Positions 47,556 through 55,502 of a stretch of 64,000 bases of DNA are shown here, in pieces. The stretch covers positions 62,001 through 126,000 of the forward strand of contig NZ_JAYXHS010000001.1 of assembly GCF_036017035.1 (NCBI RefSeq), given 5' to 3'. How positions within the stretch are numbered: position 1 is the stretch's first letter; each line of letters begins with the position of its first letter. Position numbers and translations under genes: made by a program. Below the pieces are notes generated by a model. It searched no databases, was not told the origin of the DNA, and saw only the letters and a program-made list of their open reading frames with translations. This stretch comes from Viridibacterium silvisoli. GTDB taxonomy: Bacteria > Pseudomonadota > Gammaproteobacteria > Burkholderiales > Rhodocyclaceae.

Positions 47556-48362
47556 ATGCTCGGCACTGCCATCATTCTTTTTCGCGAAGTCCTTGAGGCC
47601 GCGCTCATCATCGGCATCATCGCCGCCGCCACACGTGGCGTGCGCAATCGCGGCTTGTGGATCGCCGGTGGCGTCACGCTCGGCATCGCCGGTTCGTGTT
47701 TCGTCGCAGCCTTTGCCGGCAGCATTTCGAATCTGGCCGAAGGCGTTGGCCAGGAGTTGTTCAATGCAGGCATCCTCGGCATTGCCGTTGTCATGCTCAG
47801 CTGGCACAACATCTGGATGGCACGTCACGGCAAGGAGCTGGCGGCGCAAGCCAGCGCCGTCGGCAAATCCGTCGGCTCGGGCGCTGAGTCGGTGACCGTA
47901 TTGCTGACCGTGATCGGCCTGGCCGTCCTGCGGGAAGGCTCCGAAGTCGTGCTATTCCTCTACGGCCTGATCGCCCAAGGCGGCACAACCGTGGGTTCGA
48001 TGGTCCTGGGCGGCGTGCTGGGCATGCTGGCGGGCGTCGCCGTCGGCACCGCGCTGTACTTCGGCCTGCTGCGCATCCCGCTGCGCTGGTTCTTCCAGGC
48101 CACCAGCCTGCTGATCCTGCTGCTGGCTGCAGGCATGGCCGGTCAGGCTGCGCGCTTGCTGATCCAGGCAGACAAGCTGCCCTCGCTGGCGGATCCACTG
48201 TGGGACGTCTCGGGCATCCTGCCTGGCGACTCGGCACTCGGCACCGTGCTGCACGCCCTCGCCGGCTACGACCCGCAACCGACCGGCATGCACATGCTGT
48301 TCTACGTGGTGACGTTCATCGTCGTGCTGATCGGCATGCGCCTGGCAGCGCCGAAAAAGTAA
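47556..48362 (+). CDS. FTR1 family iron permease
   Basis: A 268-residue inner-membrane protein with seven predicted transmembrane helices. Two iron-binding REXXE-type motifs are visible: REVLEAALIIG in helix 1 (about residue 9) and REGSEVVLFLYGL in helix 4 (about residue 128). The family imports oxidised iron in yeast (Ftr1) and bacteria (EfeU). Together with the cupredoxin this is a two-gene version of the efe-type system; no EfeB-like peroxidase is present. It ends at a bidirectional terminator. Confidence 0.93.
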   Translation: MLGTAIILFREVLEAALIIGIIAAATRGVRNRGLWIAGGVTLGIAGSCFVAAFAGSISNLAEGVGQELFNAGILGIAVVMLSWHNIWMARHGKELAAQASAVGKSVGSGAESVTVLLTVIGLAVLREGSEVVLFLYGLIAQGGTTVGSMVLGGVLGMLAGVAVGTALYFGLLRIPLRWFFQATSLLILLLAAGMAGQAARLLIQADKLPSLADPLWDVSGILPGDSALGTVLHALAGYDPQPTGMHMLFYVVTFIVVLIGMRLAAPKK

Positions 48363-48380
48363 GCGCGTCACAACCACATG

Positions 48381-48406
48381 AAAAAGGCGCCCGAGGGCGC
48401 CTTTTT
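48381..48406. terminator. Bidirectional rho-independent terminator
   Basis: Perfect 11-bp stem aaaaaggcgcc / ggcgccttttt with a four-base loop between the convergent iron permease and purU genes, with T tracts on both strands. Confidence 0.94.
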
Positions 48407-48427
48407 CATGTCCAGCAATTGCAGGCC

Positions 48428-49288
48428 CTAGCGGAACACAACGGTCCGGTTGCCATTGAGCAACACGCGATCTTCCAGGTGATAGCGCAAGCCACGCGCC
48501 AGCACCGCCTTCTCGATATCACGCCCATAGCGGACCATGTCGTCGACCGAGTCGGAGTGATCCACGCGGATCACGTCCTGATCGATGATGGGGCCCTGAT
48601 CCAGATCGGCCGTCACGTAGTGGCAGGTCGCGCCGATAAGCTTCACCCCGCGCTCGTAGGCCTGGTGGTAAGGCTTGGCGCCGACGAAGCTGGGCAGGAA
48701 ACTGTGGTGGATATTGAGGATGCGGCCGGGGTACTTCGCACACAGTTCTGGCGACAGGATCTGCATGTAGCGCGCCAGCACCATGCAGTCGCCGCGCACC
48801 TCATCATAGATGCGGCCGATCTCGGCGTAGGCCTGCAGTTTGTTGTCAGGCGTCACCGGCACGTAATGGAACGGGATGCCATGCCATTCGACGAAGCCAC
48901 GCAGGGTTTCATGATTGGAAATGACGCAGGGAATCTCGACATCAAGCTCCTTGCTCTGCCAACGCGACAGGAGGTCGTAGAGGCAGTGCTCCTGCTTGCT
49001 GACCAGCAGCACCACGCGCTTCTTGATGGCGCTGTCGGAAATCTTCCAGTCCATCTGCAGCTCACGACCCAGGGGAGCAAAGCGCTCGCGGAATTCGGCG
49101 AGGTGGAACGGCAGCGAATCGGCCTTGATCTCCATGCGCATGAAGTAGCGATCGGCATCGCGATCGGCATGCAGATTGGTCTCGAGAATCCAGCCGCCAT
49201 GCTCGGCAAGGAAGGTCGACACGCGCGCGACGATGCCCACGCGGTCCGGGCAGGAAATGGTCAGGGTGTAGAAGCGCTGGTTGTGCAT
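48428..49288 (-). CDS. purU: Formyltetrahydrofolate deformylase
   Basis: PurU, 286 residues, hydrolyses 10-formyl-tetrahydrofolate to formate and tetrahydrofolate, balancing the one-carbon pool. An N-terminal ACT domain (FYTLTISCPDRVGIVARVST) precedes the hydrolase domain related to PurN, with the catalytic NIHHSFLPSFVGAKPYHQAY (Asn and His) and GATCHYVTADLDQGPIIDQD. The ATG at 49288 was chosen for the ACT-domain start; the frame is open further upstream without homology. A short gap (37 bases) separates it from the upstream isomerase gene. Confidence 0.95.
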   Translation of the reverse strand: MHNQRFYTLTISCPDRVGIVARVSTFLAEHGGWILETNLHADRDADRYFMRMEIKADSLPFHLAEFRERFAPLGRELQMDWKISDSAIKKRVVLLVSKQEHCLYDLLSRWQSKELDVEIPCVISNHETLRGFVEWHGIPFHYVPVTPDNKLQAYAEIGRIYDEVRGDCMVLARYMQILSPELCAKYPGRILNIHHSFLPSFVGAKPYHQAYERGVKLIGATCHYVTADLDQGPIIDQDVIRVDHSDSVDDMVRYGRDIEKAVLARGLRYHLEDRVLLNGNRTVVFR

Positions 49289-49325
49289 TGAGGTGCTTTC
49301 TTGTTCTGGTTGGATTCCGACGCAC

Positions 49326-49691
49326 TCAGCCGATGACGAGCTTCTGATAGGTCTCGGCCAGCATTTCATTGAGCTCGGCAGTGATCTGCACGCGCAAGCC
49401 CGCGGTCGGCTTGACCGCCTCTCCGATTGCTGCGACGACGGCCGCGCCGAGTTGCTTGCGTTGTTCGATGCTGCGACCTGCCATCAAGTGGATACGCGCA
49501 TGCACGAAGGCCTCACCGTCTTCGAAATTGCCGACACGGAAGTCCTGCAGCAGGATGGCGCGGCTCTTGACGCTCAGCTCCTCGTCGAACAGACCACTGC
49601 CGACGATGGCTGCATTGGCGGCCCGCAGCGCCGCCGTCGCGTCGAAGGCTTCGGTGAGATTGGCGGTGTACTCGATATTGATGTGCGGCAT
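49326..49691 (-). CDS. 5-carboxymethyl-2-hydroxymuconate delta-isomerase family protein
   Basis: A 121-residue tautomerase-superfamily protein. The mature N-terminal Pro (after Met: MPHINIEYTANL) is the general base of the family. FRVGNFEDGEAFVHARIHLM and a C-terminal LNEMLAETYQK match CHMI/HpaF. In known pathways this enzyme works in homoprotocatechuate breakdown, but no other genes of that pathway are present. The real substrate may differ. It lies between thrH and purU on the same strand. Confidence 0.85.
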   Translation of the reverse strand: MPHINIEYTANLTEAFDATAALRAANAAIVGSGLFDEELSVKSRAILLQDFRVGNFEDGEAFVHARIHLMAGRSIEQRKQLGAAVVAAIGEAVKPTAGLRVQITAELNEMLAETYQKLVIG

Positions 49692-49729
49692 GGCGCTTCT
49701 CCGGTGACCCCGCGATGCGCGGGAGATAT

Positions 49730-50338
49730 TCAGATCCGCGCCGCTGCCTTGTCGATCTCGGCGCGCAACTCGGTGTAGGAGCGCGTCACCGGATACTGCG
49801 GGAACTCGCGCACGACGTTTTCAGGCGGGTGCATCAGGATGCCGGCATGGGCCTCGCCCAGCATGCTGGTGTCGTTGTAGGAATCGCCGGCGGCGATGAC
49901 CTTGAAGTTGAGTTCCTTGAACGCCTTCACGGCGGCGCGCTTCTGGTCCGGCATGCGCAGGTGGTAATTCACCAGCATGCCATCCGCATCTGCCTCGAGA
50001 CGGTGACAGAACAGCGTCGGCTGCCCCATCTGCACCATCAGCGGCTTGGCGAACTCGTAAAAGGTGTCGGACAGGATCACGACCTGATAGGTCTCGCGCA
50101 GGCTGTCGAGGAAGTCCTTGCAGCCTTCCATCGGCCCCATCTGTGCAATGACGGCCTGGATATCCGGCAAGCCGAGCTTGTGCTGCTTCAGGATGTCCAG
50201 CCGGTACTTCATCAAGGTGTCGTAGTTCGGCTCGTCGCGCGTCGTACGGCGCAACTCAGGAATACCGGTACGCTGCGCAAACTCGATCCAGATTTCCGGA
50301 ACGAGAACGCCTTCCATGTCGAGACAAACGATTTGCAC
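49730..50338 (-). CDS. thrH: Bifunctional phosphoserine phosphatase/homoserine phosphotransferase ThrH
   Basis: A 202-residue HAD-superfamily enzyme. The nucleophile motif is CLDMEGVLVPEIW, where Glu replaces the second Asp as is typical of ThrH. VILSDTFYEF is motif II, and AAGDSYNDTSML carries the metal-binding Asp residues. No ATG fits. The family start (M)QIVCLDMEGV falls on a GTG at 50336-50338 with AAGGG upstream. In Pseudomonas the protein dephosphorylates phosphoserine and can make phosphohomoserine. Confidence 0.93.
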   Translation of the reverse strand: MQIVCLDMEGVLVPEIWIEFAQRTGIPELRRTTRDEPNYDTLMKYRLDILKQHKLGLPDIQAVIAQMGPMEGCKDFLDSLRETYQVVILSDTFYEFAKPLMVQMGQPTLFCHRLEADADGMLVNYHLRMPDQKRAAVKAFKELNFKVIAAGDSYNDTSMLGEAHAGILMHPPENVVREFPQYPVTRSYTELRAEIDKAAARI

Positions 50339-50484
50339 TTGAGAAGCCCTTGAATCAGTTGAGAGTTGAATACGCCGTCGCGCCAGCACGGCGCCGCGGG
50401 ATTCTACCTCGACGCAGCCCGCTCTCAACGCGCAGCGCAGCACGCGCTGTGCCCGCAGCTTGCCGGCCCAACGCTACTCGCTCA

Positions 50485-50958
50485 TTACTTCGGGCAGGCG
50501 CAACTGCCTTCAACCGGGATCTCGGTCCGCGCACCACCGTTCTGCTGCACCAGCAGCTTGCCCTGGTAGCTCGCCGTGCACTGCGTCTTTGCCGGACAGC
50601 CGGATACCGCCATGCCCAGCATCTGGATCTGCCAGTCGCCATTGGCCACGAACAGCACCAGCCGGTCATTCGGTTGCGGACGCCCGCTGCGCTCGGGCAT
50701 GCGTTTCTGCTGGCGCAGTTCCAGCACGTGGCGCTGGCCCTCGGTGCGCACCACGGCCTGCTGCTTGCCATCGCTCGCCCAGTGCATCAGCGGCATCTCA
50801 CCCTTGCTCTTGTAGCGCACGAAACTGCAACCACATACAGCAGGAATGTCGGTCGACAGCAAGGGCAGGAGCGGGTCCTGTTTGGCCGCCACGGAGGGAT
50901 TGCCTGCCGCCATGACAGTCAGTACTGCGACGAATGCCAGCTTCACGATTTTCAGCAT
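50485..50958 (-). CDS. Exported hypothetical protein with six cysteines
   Basis: A 157-residue protein with a signal peptide (KIVKLAFVAVLTVMAAGNPSVAA). The mature part has three cysteine pairs: CGC near residue 43, CPAKTQC near 122 and CAC at the extreme C-terminus. The spacing suggests disulphide bonds in the periplasm. The middle segment LMHWASDGKQQAVVRTEGQR and the NDRLVLFVANGDWQIQM stretch look like a small beta-sheet domain. I do not recognise the family. It stands alone between thrH and a divergent small gene. Confidence 0.75.
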   Translation of the reverse strand: MLKIVKLAFVAVLTVMAAGNPSVAAKQDPLLPLLSTDIPAVCGCSFVRYKSKGEMPLMHWASDGKQQAVVRTEGQRHVLELRQQKRMPERSGRPQPNDRLVLFVANGDWQIQMLGMAVSGCPAKTQCTASYQGKLLVQQNGGARTEIPVEGSCACPK

Positions 50959-51006
50959 GCTTTTTCACCTGGATGCAGTGCAGGGCACTGCTTGTAGAAT
51001 GCTTTC

Positions 51007-51222
51007 ATGTCAGACCCCAGCCCCACGCCACTCCCCACTCCAGTTCCCGTAGCCCCTACTGCTACGCCCAACCCGCCTGTTCCGCCGCGCGAACCCGATG
51101 TGTTCGACTGCTGCAACAACGAATGCGGTGAGGCCTGTGTGTGGACGATCTACTACCGGCTCAAGAAACAATACGAGGCTGACCTCGAGGCCTGGCAGAT
51201 CGCGCAACTGCTCGCCGAATGA
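51007..51222 (+). CDS. Oxidoreductase-like domain small protein
   Basis: A 71-residue protein. A Pro-rich N-terminus precedes the oxidoreductase-like domain PPREPDVFDCCNNECGEACV followed by WTIYYRLKKQYEADLEAW. The four-cysteine cluster (CC...C...C) and the W-x-x-Y-x-x-Y-x-x-x-L pattern are the family hallmarks. The family also occurs at the N-terminus of some eukaryotic reductases, and its role in bacteria is unknown. It converges with hpt, about 30 bases between stops. Confidence 0.85.
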   Translation: MSDPSPTPLPTPVPVAPTATPNPPVPPREPDVFDCCNNECGEACVWTIYYRLKKQYEADLEAWQIAQLLAE

Positions 51223-51250
51223 GGCTCTGTGAAGCCGGCCCAGCGGCCCC

Positions 51251-51820
51251 TCAGCTGCCCTTGAGCGCGTAGATCGCTGGCGTATTGCGCCAGTAGCCCT
51301 TGTAGTCCATGCCACAGCCGAACAGGAAACGATCCGGCAGATCCAGCCCGCAGAAATCCGGGCGCATGCCGGGCCGGGCCTTGCGGTCGTGCTGCTTGTC
51401 GATCAACACAGCGGACAACACTTCGCTCGCGCCTTCGTTGCGCAGGTGCTCCATGACGGCCAGCAAGGTATAGCCCTCATCGAGGATGTCATCGAGCACC
51501 AGCACGCTGCGGCCGCGCAGATCCTGCGTCGGGCGCACGCGCCAGTCGAGCATGGTGCCGTTCAGGGCATGGCCATAACGCGTGGCATGCAGGTAGGCGA
51601 CTTCCAGTGGGAAGTTGAGCCTCGGCAGGATCTTGCCGGCCAGTACCAGACCGCCGTTCATGATGGTGTAGACCAAGGGGTCTGCGTCGCCGAGTCGCGC
51701 CGTAATGGCCGCAGCCATGTCGTCCAGCGCCTGTTCGATGCGCGCTTCGTCGGCCAGGCAATCTGCCTCGGCACGCACCTGCTTCACTTCTGCCAGCAAG
51801 GCTTGTTTGTTTTCGGGCAT
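51251..51820 (-). CDS. hpt: Hypoxanthine-guanine phosphoribosyltransferase
   Basis: A 189-residue purine-salvage enzyme that converts hypoxanthine or guanine plus PRPP to IMP or GMP. The PRPP-binding motif VLVLDDILDEGYTL (about residues 106-119) is intact. The flexible-loop region (YGHALNGTMLDWRVRP) and the C-terminal DFCGLDLPDRFLFGCGMDYK match the proteobacterial family. It is transcribed divergently from the phosphatase at 51986. Confidence 0.94.
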   Translation of the reverse strand: MPENKQALLAEVKQVRAEADCLADEARIEQALDDMAAAITARLGDADPLVYTIMNGGLVLAGKILPRLNFPLEVAYLHATRYGHALNGTMLDWRVRPTQDLRGRSVLVLDDILDEGYTLLAVMEHLRNEGASEVLSAVLIDKQHDRKARPGMRPDFCGLDLPDRFLFGCGMDYKGYWRNTPAIYALKGS

Positions 51821-51985
51821 ATCGTCCTGTCTGCTACGTGTGGGTGAATCAGGCGAATTCTATCCAAGGCCTCGTCCACCGGCGCATTCGGCGCTTGAGT
51901 CTTCGCAAAGAAATTGCCCGGCAAGGCATAATCGCAGCTCACCTGCCACCCCGGCTGCGAATCAACCCTCAAGCTCCCAAGCCCC

Positions 51986-52720
51986 GTGCCCCCCGAAGAC
52001 GCGCTCACACACCCCACAAGTCTCGGCCAGTCCGACAGCCTCTGGCACAGGGAGCTGTGGCCGCGCATGAAAGTCGCTCCCCTGCTCAAGGGACTGGGGC
52101 TCACTGCGTTCCTGACGATCTTCTTCATCATCTACCTGTGGCTGCTGAAGAACCCCGCCTTCGCAGTCACGGTCATGCCGGTCACCGCACTCGACCGGGC
52201 CATCCCGTTCCAACCCGAATCCCTGCTGCTGTACGTCTCGCTGTGGGTCTATATCGGCTTTCCGGCAGCGTTCTTCGGCTCGCGCAAGGGCCTCATCGGC
52301 TATGGCTTTGCGGCCTGCGCGCTGTGTCTGATCGGGCTTGGCTGTTTCTACCTCTGGCCCACCGCCATTGCACGGCCGGACATCGACTGGAGCCGCTACC
52401 CCGGCTTTACCTTCCTGCAGAACATAGACGCAGCAGGCAATGCCTGCCCGTCGATGCACGTGGCCTCGGCACTGTTTTCCGCCATCTGGCTGGATCGTCA
52501 GCTACGCGTCATGCGCACCGGCATGGGCCTGCGCGTGGCGAGTGCATTGTGGTGCCTGGGCATCATCTATTCGACGCTGGCCACCAAGCAGCATGTCGCG
52601 CTCGATGCCCTGGGCGGCATTGTCCTTGCCTTGCTCGTGACGGCTGCCGCATTCCCCTTGAAACGTCACCTCGGGCGGCCCCAGCGCGTGCCCGGGCCTG
52701 ATAGCGGGTCTGATATATAA
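51986..52720 (+). CDS. PAP2-type membrane phosphatase
   Basis: A 244-residue protein with five or six hydrophobic segments and a type-2 phosphatidic acid phosphatase C-terminus: NACPSMHVA (His of motif 2) and STLATKQHVALDALGG (motif 3 His and Asp). Motif 1 is reduced, as in the inositol phosphorylceramide-synthase-like PAP2 proteins. The annotated start is GTG at 51986, with an ATG at 52067 as the alternative; the extra 27 residues (LWHRELWPR) look conserved. It ends 120 bases before the first gene of the aryl-polyene-type cluster and may process a lipid carrier for it. Confidence 0.8.
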   Translation: MPPEDALTHPTSLGQSDSLWHRELWPRMKVAPLLKGLGLTAFLTIFFIIYLWLLKNPAFAVTVMPVTALDRAIPFQPESLLLYVSLWVYIGFPAAFFGSRKGLIGYGFAACALCLIGLGCFYLWPTAIARPDIDWSRYPGFTFLQNIDAAGNACPSMHVASALFSAIWLDRQLRVMRTGMGLRVASALWCLGIIYSTLATKQHVALDALGGIVLALLVTAAAFPLKRHLGRPQRVPGPDSGSDI

Positions 52721-52721
52721 T
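52716..52721 (+). promoter_or_regulatory. Consensus -10 box ahead of the acyl carrier protein gene
   Basis: A perfect TATAAT overlaps the PAP2 stop codon, 120 bases before the carrier protein ATG. The -35 region is poor. It may give the polyene genes a promoter of their own. Confidence 0.3.
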
Positions 52722-52840
52722 TCGCCGCGCTATTTTCACCTTCGTCACCATTTGCGCCACTGCAAGTGATGTGGTCCATGCAAGCCCCGGCTGGAATGGA
52801 CTTGAACTTCCAGCACTGCCACGACAGGCCCATTAAAGAC

Positions 52841-53116
52841 ATGTCCACAACCCAAGACTCCATCGCATTCGAGCGCGAAGTCGCGCAACTCATCGTCGAA
52901 GCCCTCAATCTCGAGATCGCTGCCGAGAGCGTCGAACCAGAGGCCCCTTTGTTCGGCGACGGCCTCGGGCTGGACTCGATCGATGTGCTCGAAATCTCGC
53001 TGGTCGTATCCAAGAAGTACGGTGTGCAACTACGGGCCGACAATCAGGACAACACGCACATCTTCACCTCCCTGCGTACGCTGGCGGCGCACATCGCCCA
53101 GCACCGCAGCAAGTAA
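52841..53116 (+). CDS. Acyl carrier protein of an aryl-polyene-type cluster
   Basis: A 91-residue carrier protein. The phosphopantetheine attachment serine is S46 in GDGLGLDSIDVLEIS. The helices around it (EVAQLIVEALNLEIAAESVE and DNTHIFTSLRTLAAHIAQHR) match the carrier proteins of aryl polyene clusters. The ATG at 52841 was chosen; a longer in-frame start adds 25 unrelated residues. Known clusters usually have two carrier proteins side by side, and only this one is present. Confidence 0.9.
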   Translation: MSTTQDSIAFEREVAQLIVEALNLEIAAESVEPEAPLFGDGLGLDSIDVLEISLVVSKKYGVQLRADNQDNTHIFTSLRTLAAHIAQHRSK

Positions 53117-53127
53117 GCCACGGCATC

Positions 53128-53766
53128 ATGGCGCGCACGGCATTGCGCATCGCGCTCTTCGGCGCGTTCGGCATCGTCTATCTGTGGATGGCGCATGAAG
53201 CCGCCACGGCAGCCCAGCCCACCTCGCTGGTCGTCATCACCGGTTTCCTGCCACTGTCGATGATGCTCGCGGTCTGGGGCTGGCAAACGCGCGCGCGCTG
53301 GCTCGTCCTGCTGGCCCTGGCCAGCGTCTTTGCGCTGCTCTACGTCTTCACGCCGCAACTGATCCACAAGATCGTGTGGGTGTATTTCCTGCAGGACCTC
53401 TCCTGCAACCTGTTTGCGGCGTGCATCTTCGGCTCCACCCTGTTGCCGGGCAAGGAAGCCTTGTGCACCCGCCTCGCGCGCATGGCGCGCAGCTTCATGA
53501 CGCCGCGCGTCGAGCGCTACACACGCCAGATCACCTGGGCGTGGACGATCTTCTTCGGTTTTTGCGTCGTGCTCAGCGCTGCGCTGTTTCTCAGTGGCCA
53601 CATCGAAGCCTGGTCGTGGTTTGCCAACGTGCTCAATCTTCCGCTGATCGGCGCCATGTTCGTGGTCGAATTCTTCACGCGCATGCTGGTGATCCCCAAG
53701 GCCGAACGCTCGGGCATCTCCGAGACGATCCGCTCGGTTGCAGCCTATGGCGATCGCAGCACATGA
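53128..53766 (+). CDS. Integral membrane protein of the aryl-polyene cluster (COG4648-like)
   Basis: A 212-residue protein with four to six transmembrane segments (ALRIALFGAFGIVYLWMAHE; SLVVITGFLPLSMMLAVWGW; WLVLLALASVFALLYVF; WTIFFGFCVVLSAALFLSG). ARMARSFMTPRVERYTRQIT and a C-terminal VVEFFTRMLVIPKAERSG also match the predicted membrane proteins regularly found next to the cluster's acyl-ACP ligase. Function unknown; it might help anchor the synthesis enzymes at the inner membrane. It starts 11 bases after the carrier protein. Confidence 0.82.
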   Translation: MARTALRIALFGAFGIVYLWMAHEAATAAQPTSLVVITGFLPLSMMLAVWGWQTRARWLVLLALASVFALLYVFTPQLIHKIVWVYFLQDLSCNLFAACIFGSTLLPGKEALCTRLARMARSFMTPRVERYTRQITWAWTIFFGFCVVLSAALFLSGHIEAWSWFANVLNLPLIGAMFVVEFFTRMLVIPKAERSGISETIRSVAAYGDRST

Positions 53767-53839
53767 ACGCGGCGGCGCCCTTTTCGCAACTGCACACCTT
53801 GCCCCTCTCACCCACCTGCCATCCGAGTTGACCTGCCCC

Positions 53840-55195
53840 ATGACTTCGCTTGCTCTGTTGCCGCGCTCCGACTGGAACGCCACCGTGGCCTGGCACGCAG
53901 GTCAAGCGGTGTCGCTGGCAGCCTTCGTGCGCGACATCCGCGCACTCGCGGCACAGCTACCGGAGCAGGGCCAGGTCATCAATCTGTGCAGTGATCGCTA
54001 CCTGTTCGCGCTCGGTTTTTTTGCCGCCACCTTGCGCGGCACGATCACCCTGTTGCCGAACGCCGTCTCCGCCGAGATGTACGCAAGGCTGCACAGCGAA
54101 TTCCCGCAGTTGCAAGCGCTCACCGAGATCGCTTGCGATGCAGGCGGCCTGCCGGAGTTGCGCGTCGGCCGCACGCCTGACGACGCACCGCTGCTTCAGG
54201 ACATGCCCCAGATTCCCGTCGACCGTGTCGTGGCGCGGCTGTACACCTCAGGCTCGACCGGCGTACCGCAACCGCACGACAAGACCTGGGGCAAGCTGGT
54301 CGCAAACATCCTGGCCGCCGCCGAAGCGCAGTGGGCGTGGACGCCGGGCCCTTGCAGCGTGCTTGGCACCGTACCCGCCCAGCATATGTTCGGATTCGAA
54401 TCCAGCCTGTTGCTGCCGCTGCTCGCCGGGGGCGTGCTGCAACCGGAACGCCCGTTCTTCCCTGCCGACGTGGCTGCGGCCCTGGCTGCCATGCCACGCC
54501 CGCGCTGCCTCGTCACGACCCCCTTCCACCTGCGCACCCTGCTGGAAGCCGGCGTCGCCGTGCCGCAGGTCGACCTCATCATCTGCGCCACGGCCCCGCT
54601 GTCGCAAGAGCTCGCTGCCCAGGCCGAGAAGGCGATGGATGCGGTCCTCTGTGAAATCTACGGTTCGACGGAAACCGGCCAGATCGCCACACGCCGCACG
54701 GTCATGACGAACGAGTGGCAAGGCTTCAAGGGCATCACGCTGCACGATGACGATGGGCGCACCTGGGCGCAGGGCGGGCATATCGAGCAGGCGGTGGCCC
54801 TGGGAGACTTGATCGAGCATCGCCCACCGGCCGACAGTGGCTGCTCACGCTTCGTCCTGCAGGGGCGTCTGAGCGACATGATCAACATCGCCGGCAAGCG
54901 CACCTCGCTGGCCTATCTCAACACCGTGCTCAACAGCATCGAAGGTGTCGTCGACGGCGTCTTCCATCAGCCGACGGATGAGACTCCCGGCATCGTCGCG
55001 CGGCTCGGCGCCTTCGTCGTTGCCCCCTCGCTCAAGCCAGCCGATATCCTCGATGCCTTGCGCCAGCGCATCGACCCCGTGTTCATGCCCCGCCCGCTGG
55101 TCTTCGTCACCGAATTGCCGCGCAACAACACCGGCAAGCTGACGCATGCCGCGATGCAGTCCTTGTCGAAAGACCTGACCGGAAAGCATGCATGA
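53840..55195 (+). CDS. AMP-forming acyl-ACP ligase of the polyene cluster
   Basis: A 451-residue adenylate-forming ligase. The P-loop is YTSGSTGVPQPHDKTW (about residue 135), and VLCEIYGSTETGQIATRR and RLSDMINIAGKRTSL are the A5-A8 region. The catalytic lysine lies near the C-terminus in RNNTGKLTH. In aryl polyene pathways this enzyme loads the aromatic starter, such as 4-hydroxybenzoate or a coumarate-type acid, onto the carrier protein. The ATG at 53840 was chosen. It overlaps the next gene by four bases. Confidence 0.88.
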   Translation: MTSLALLPRSDWNATVAWHAGQAVSLAAFVRDIRALAAQLPEQGQVINLCSDRYLFALGFFAATLRGTITLLPNAVSAEMYARLHSEFPQLQALTEIACDAGGLPELRVGRTPDDAPLLQDMPQIPVDRVVARLYTSGSTGVPQPHDKTWGKLVANILAAAEAQWAWTPGPCSVLGTVPAQHMFGFESSLLLPLLAGGVLQPERPFFPADVAAALAAMPRPRCLVTTPFHLRTLLEAGVAVPQVDLIICATAPLSQELAAQAEKAMDAVLCEIYGSTETGQIATRRTVMTNEWQGFKGITLHDDDGRTWAQGGHIEQAVALGDLIEHRPPADSGCSRFVLQGRLSDMINIAGKRTSLAYLNTVLNSIEGVVDGVFHQPTDETPGIVARLGAFVVAPSLKPADILDALRQRIDPVFMPRPLVFVTELPRNNTGKLTHAAMQSLSKDLTGKHA

Positions 55196-55497
55196 GCGAG
55201 CGGCTCGAGCTGTTCATCGCCGAGGACCACCCGGCTTTTGCGGGACACTTCCCGGGGCGCCCCATCGTGCCCGGCGCCTTGCTCATCGACCTCGCCATCC
55301 GTGCCGTCGCGCAAGCCACGGGGCGTCGGATCAGCAGCGTTGCACAGGCCAAGTTTCTCAGCCCGGCACTGCCGGGAGAACCCTTGAGCCTGAGCTTCGA
55401 TGCCGGCGCGGACAGCGTCCGCTTCGATATCGAAACGGCCCACGAAGGTGGCGTACGCAAGCTGGTCTCTGGCCGTTTCAACCTGCACGCTGAATAG
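55192..55497 (+). CDS. Hotdog-fold 3-hydroxyacyl-ACP dehydratase (FabZ-like, ApeI type)
   Basis: A 101-residue hotdog protein with the FabA/FabZ active-site stretch HPAFAGHFPGRPIVPGALLI, whose His and following helix residues form the dehydratase site. In the aryl polyene system a small dehydratase of this kind pairs with a second hotdog protein (here 62501-62998). The ATGA overlap with the ligase shows coupled translation. Confidence 0.86.
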   Translation: MSERLELFIAEDHPAFAGHFPGRPIVPGALLIDLAIRAVAQATGRRISSVAQAKFLSPALPGEPLSLSFDAGADSVRFDIETAHEGGVRKLVSGRFNLHAE

Positions 55498-55502
55498 TCG
55501 CC

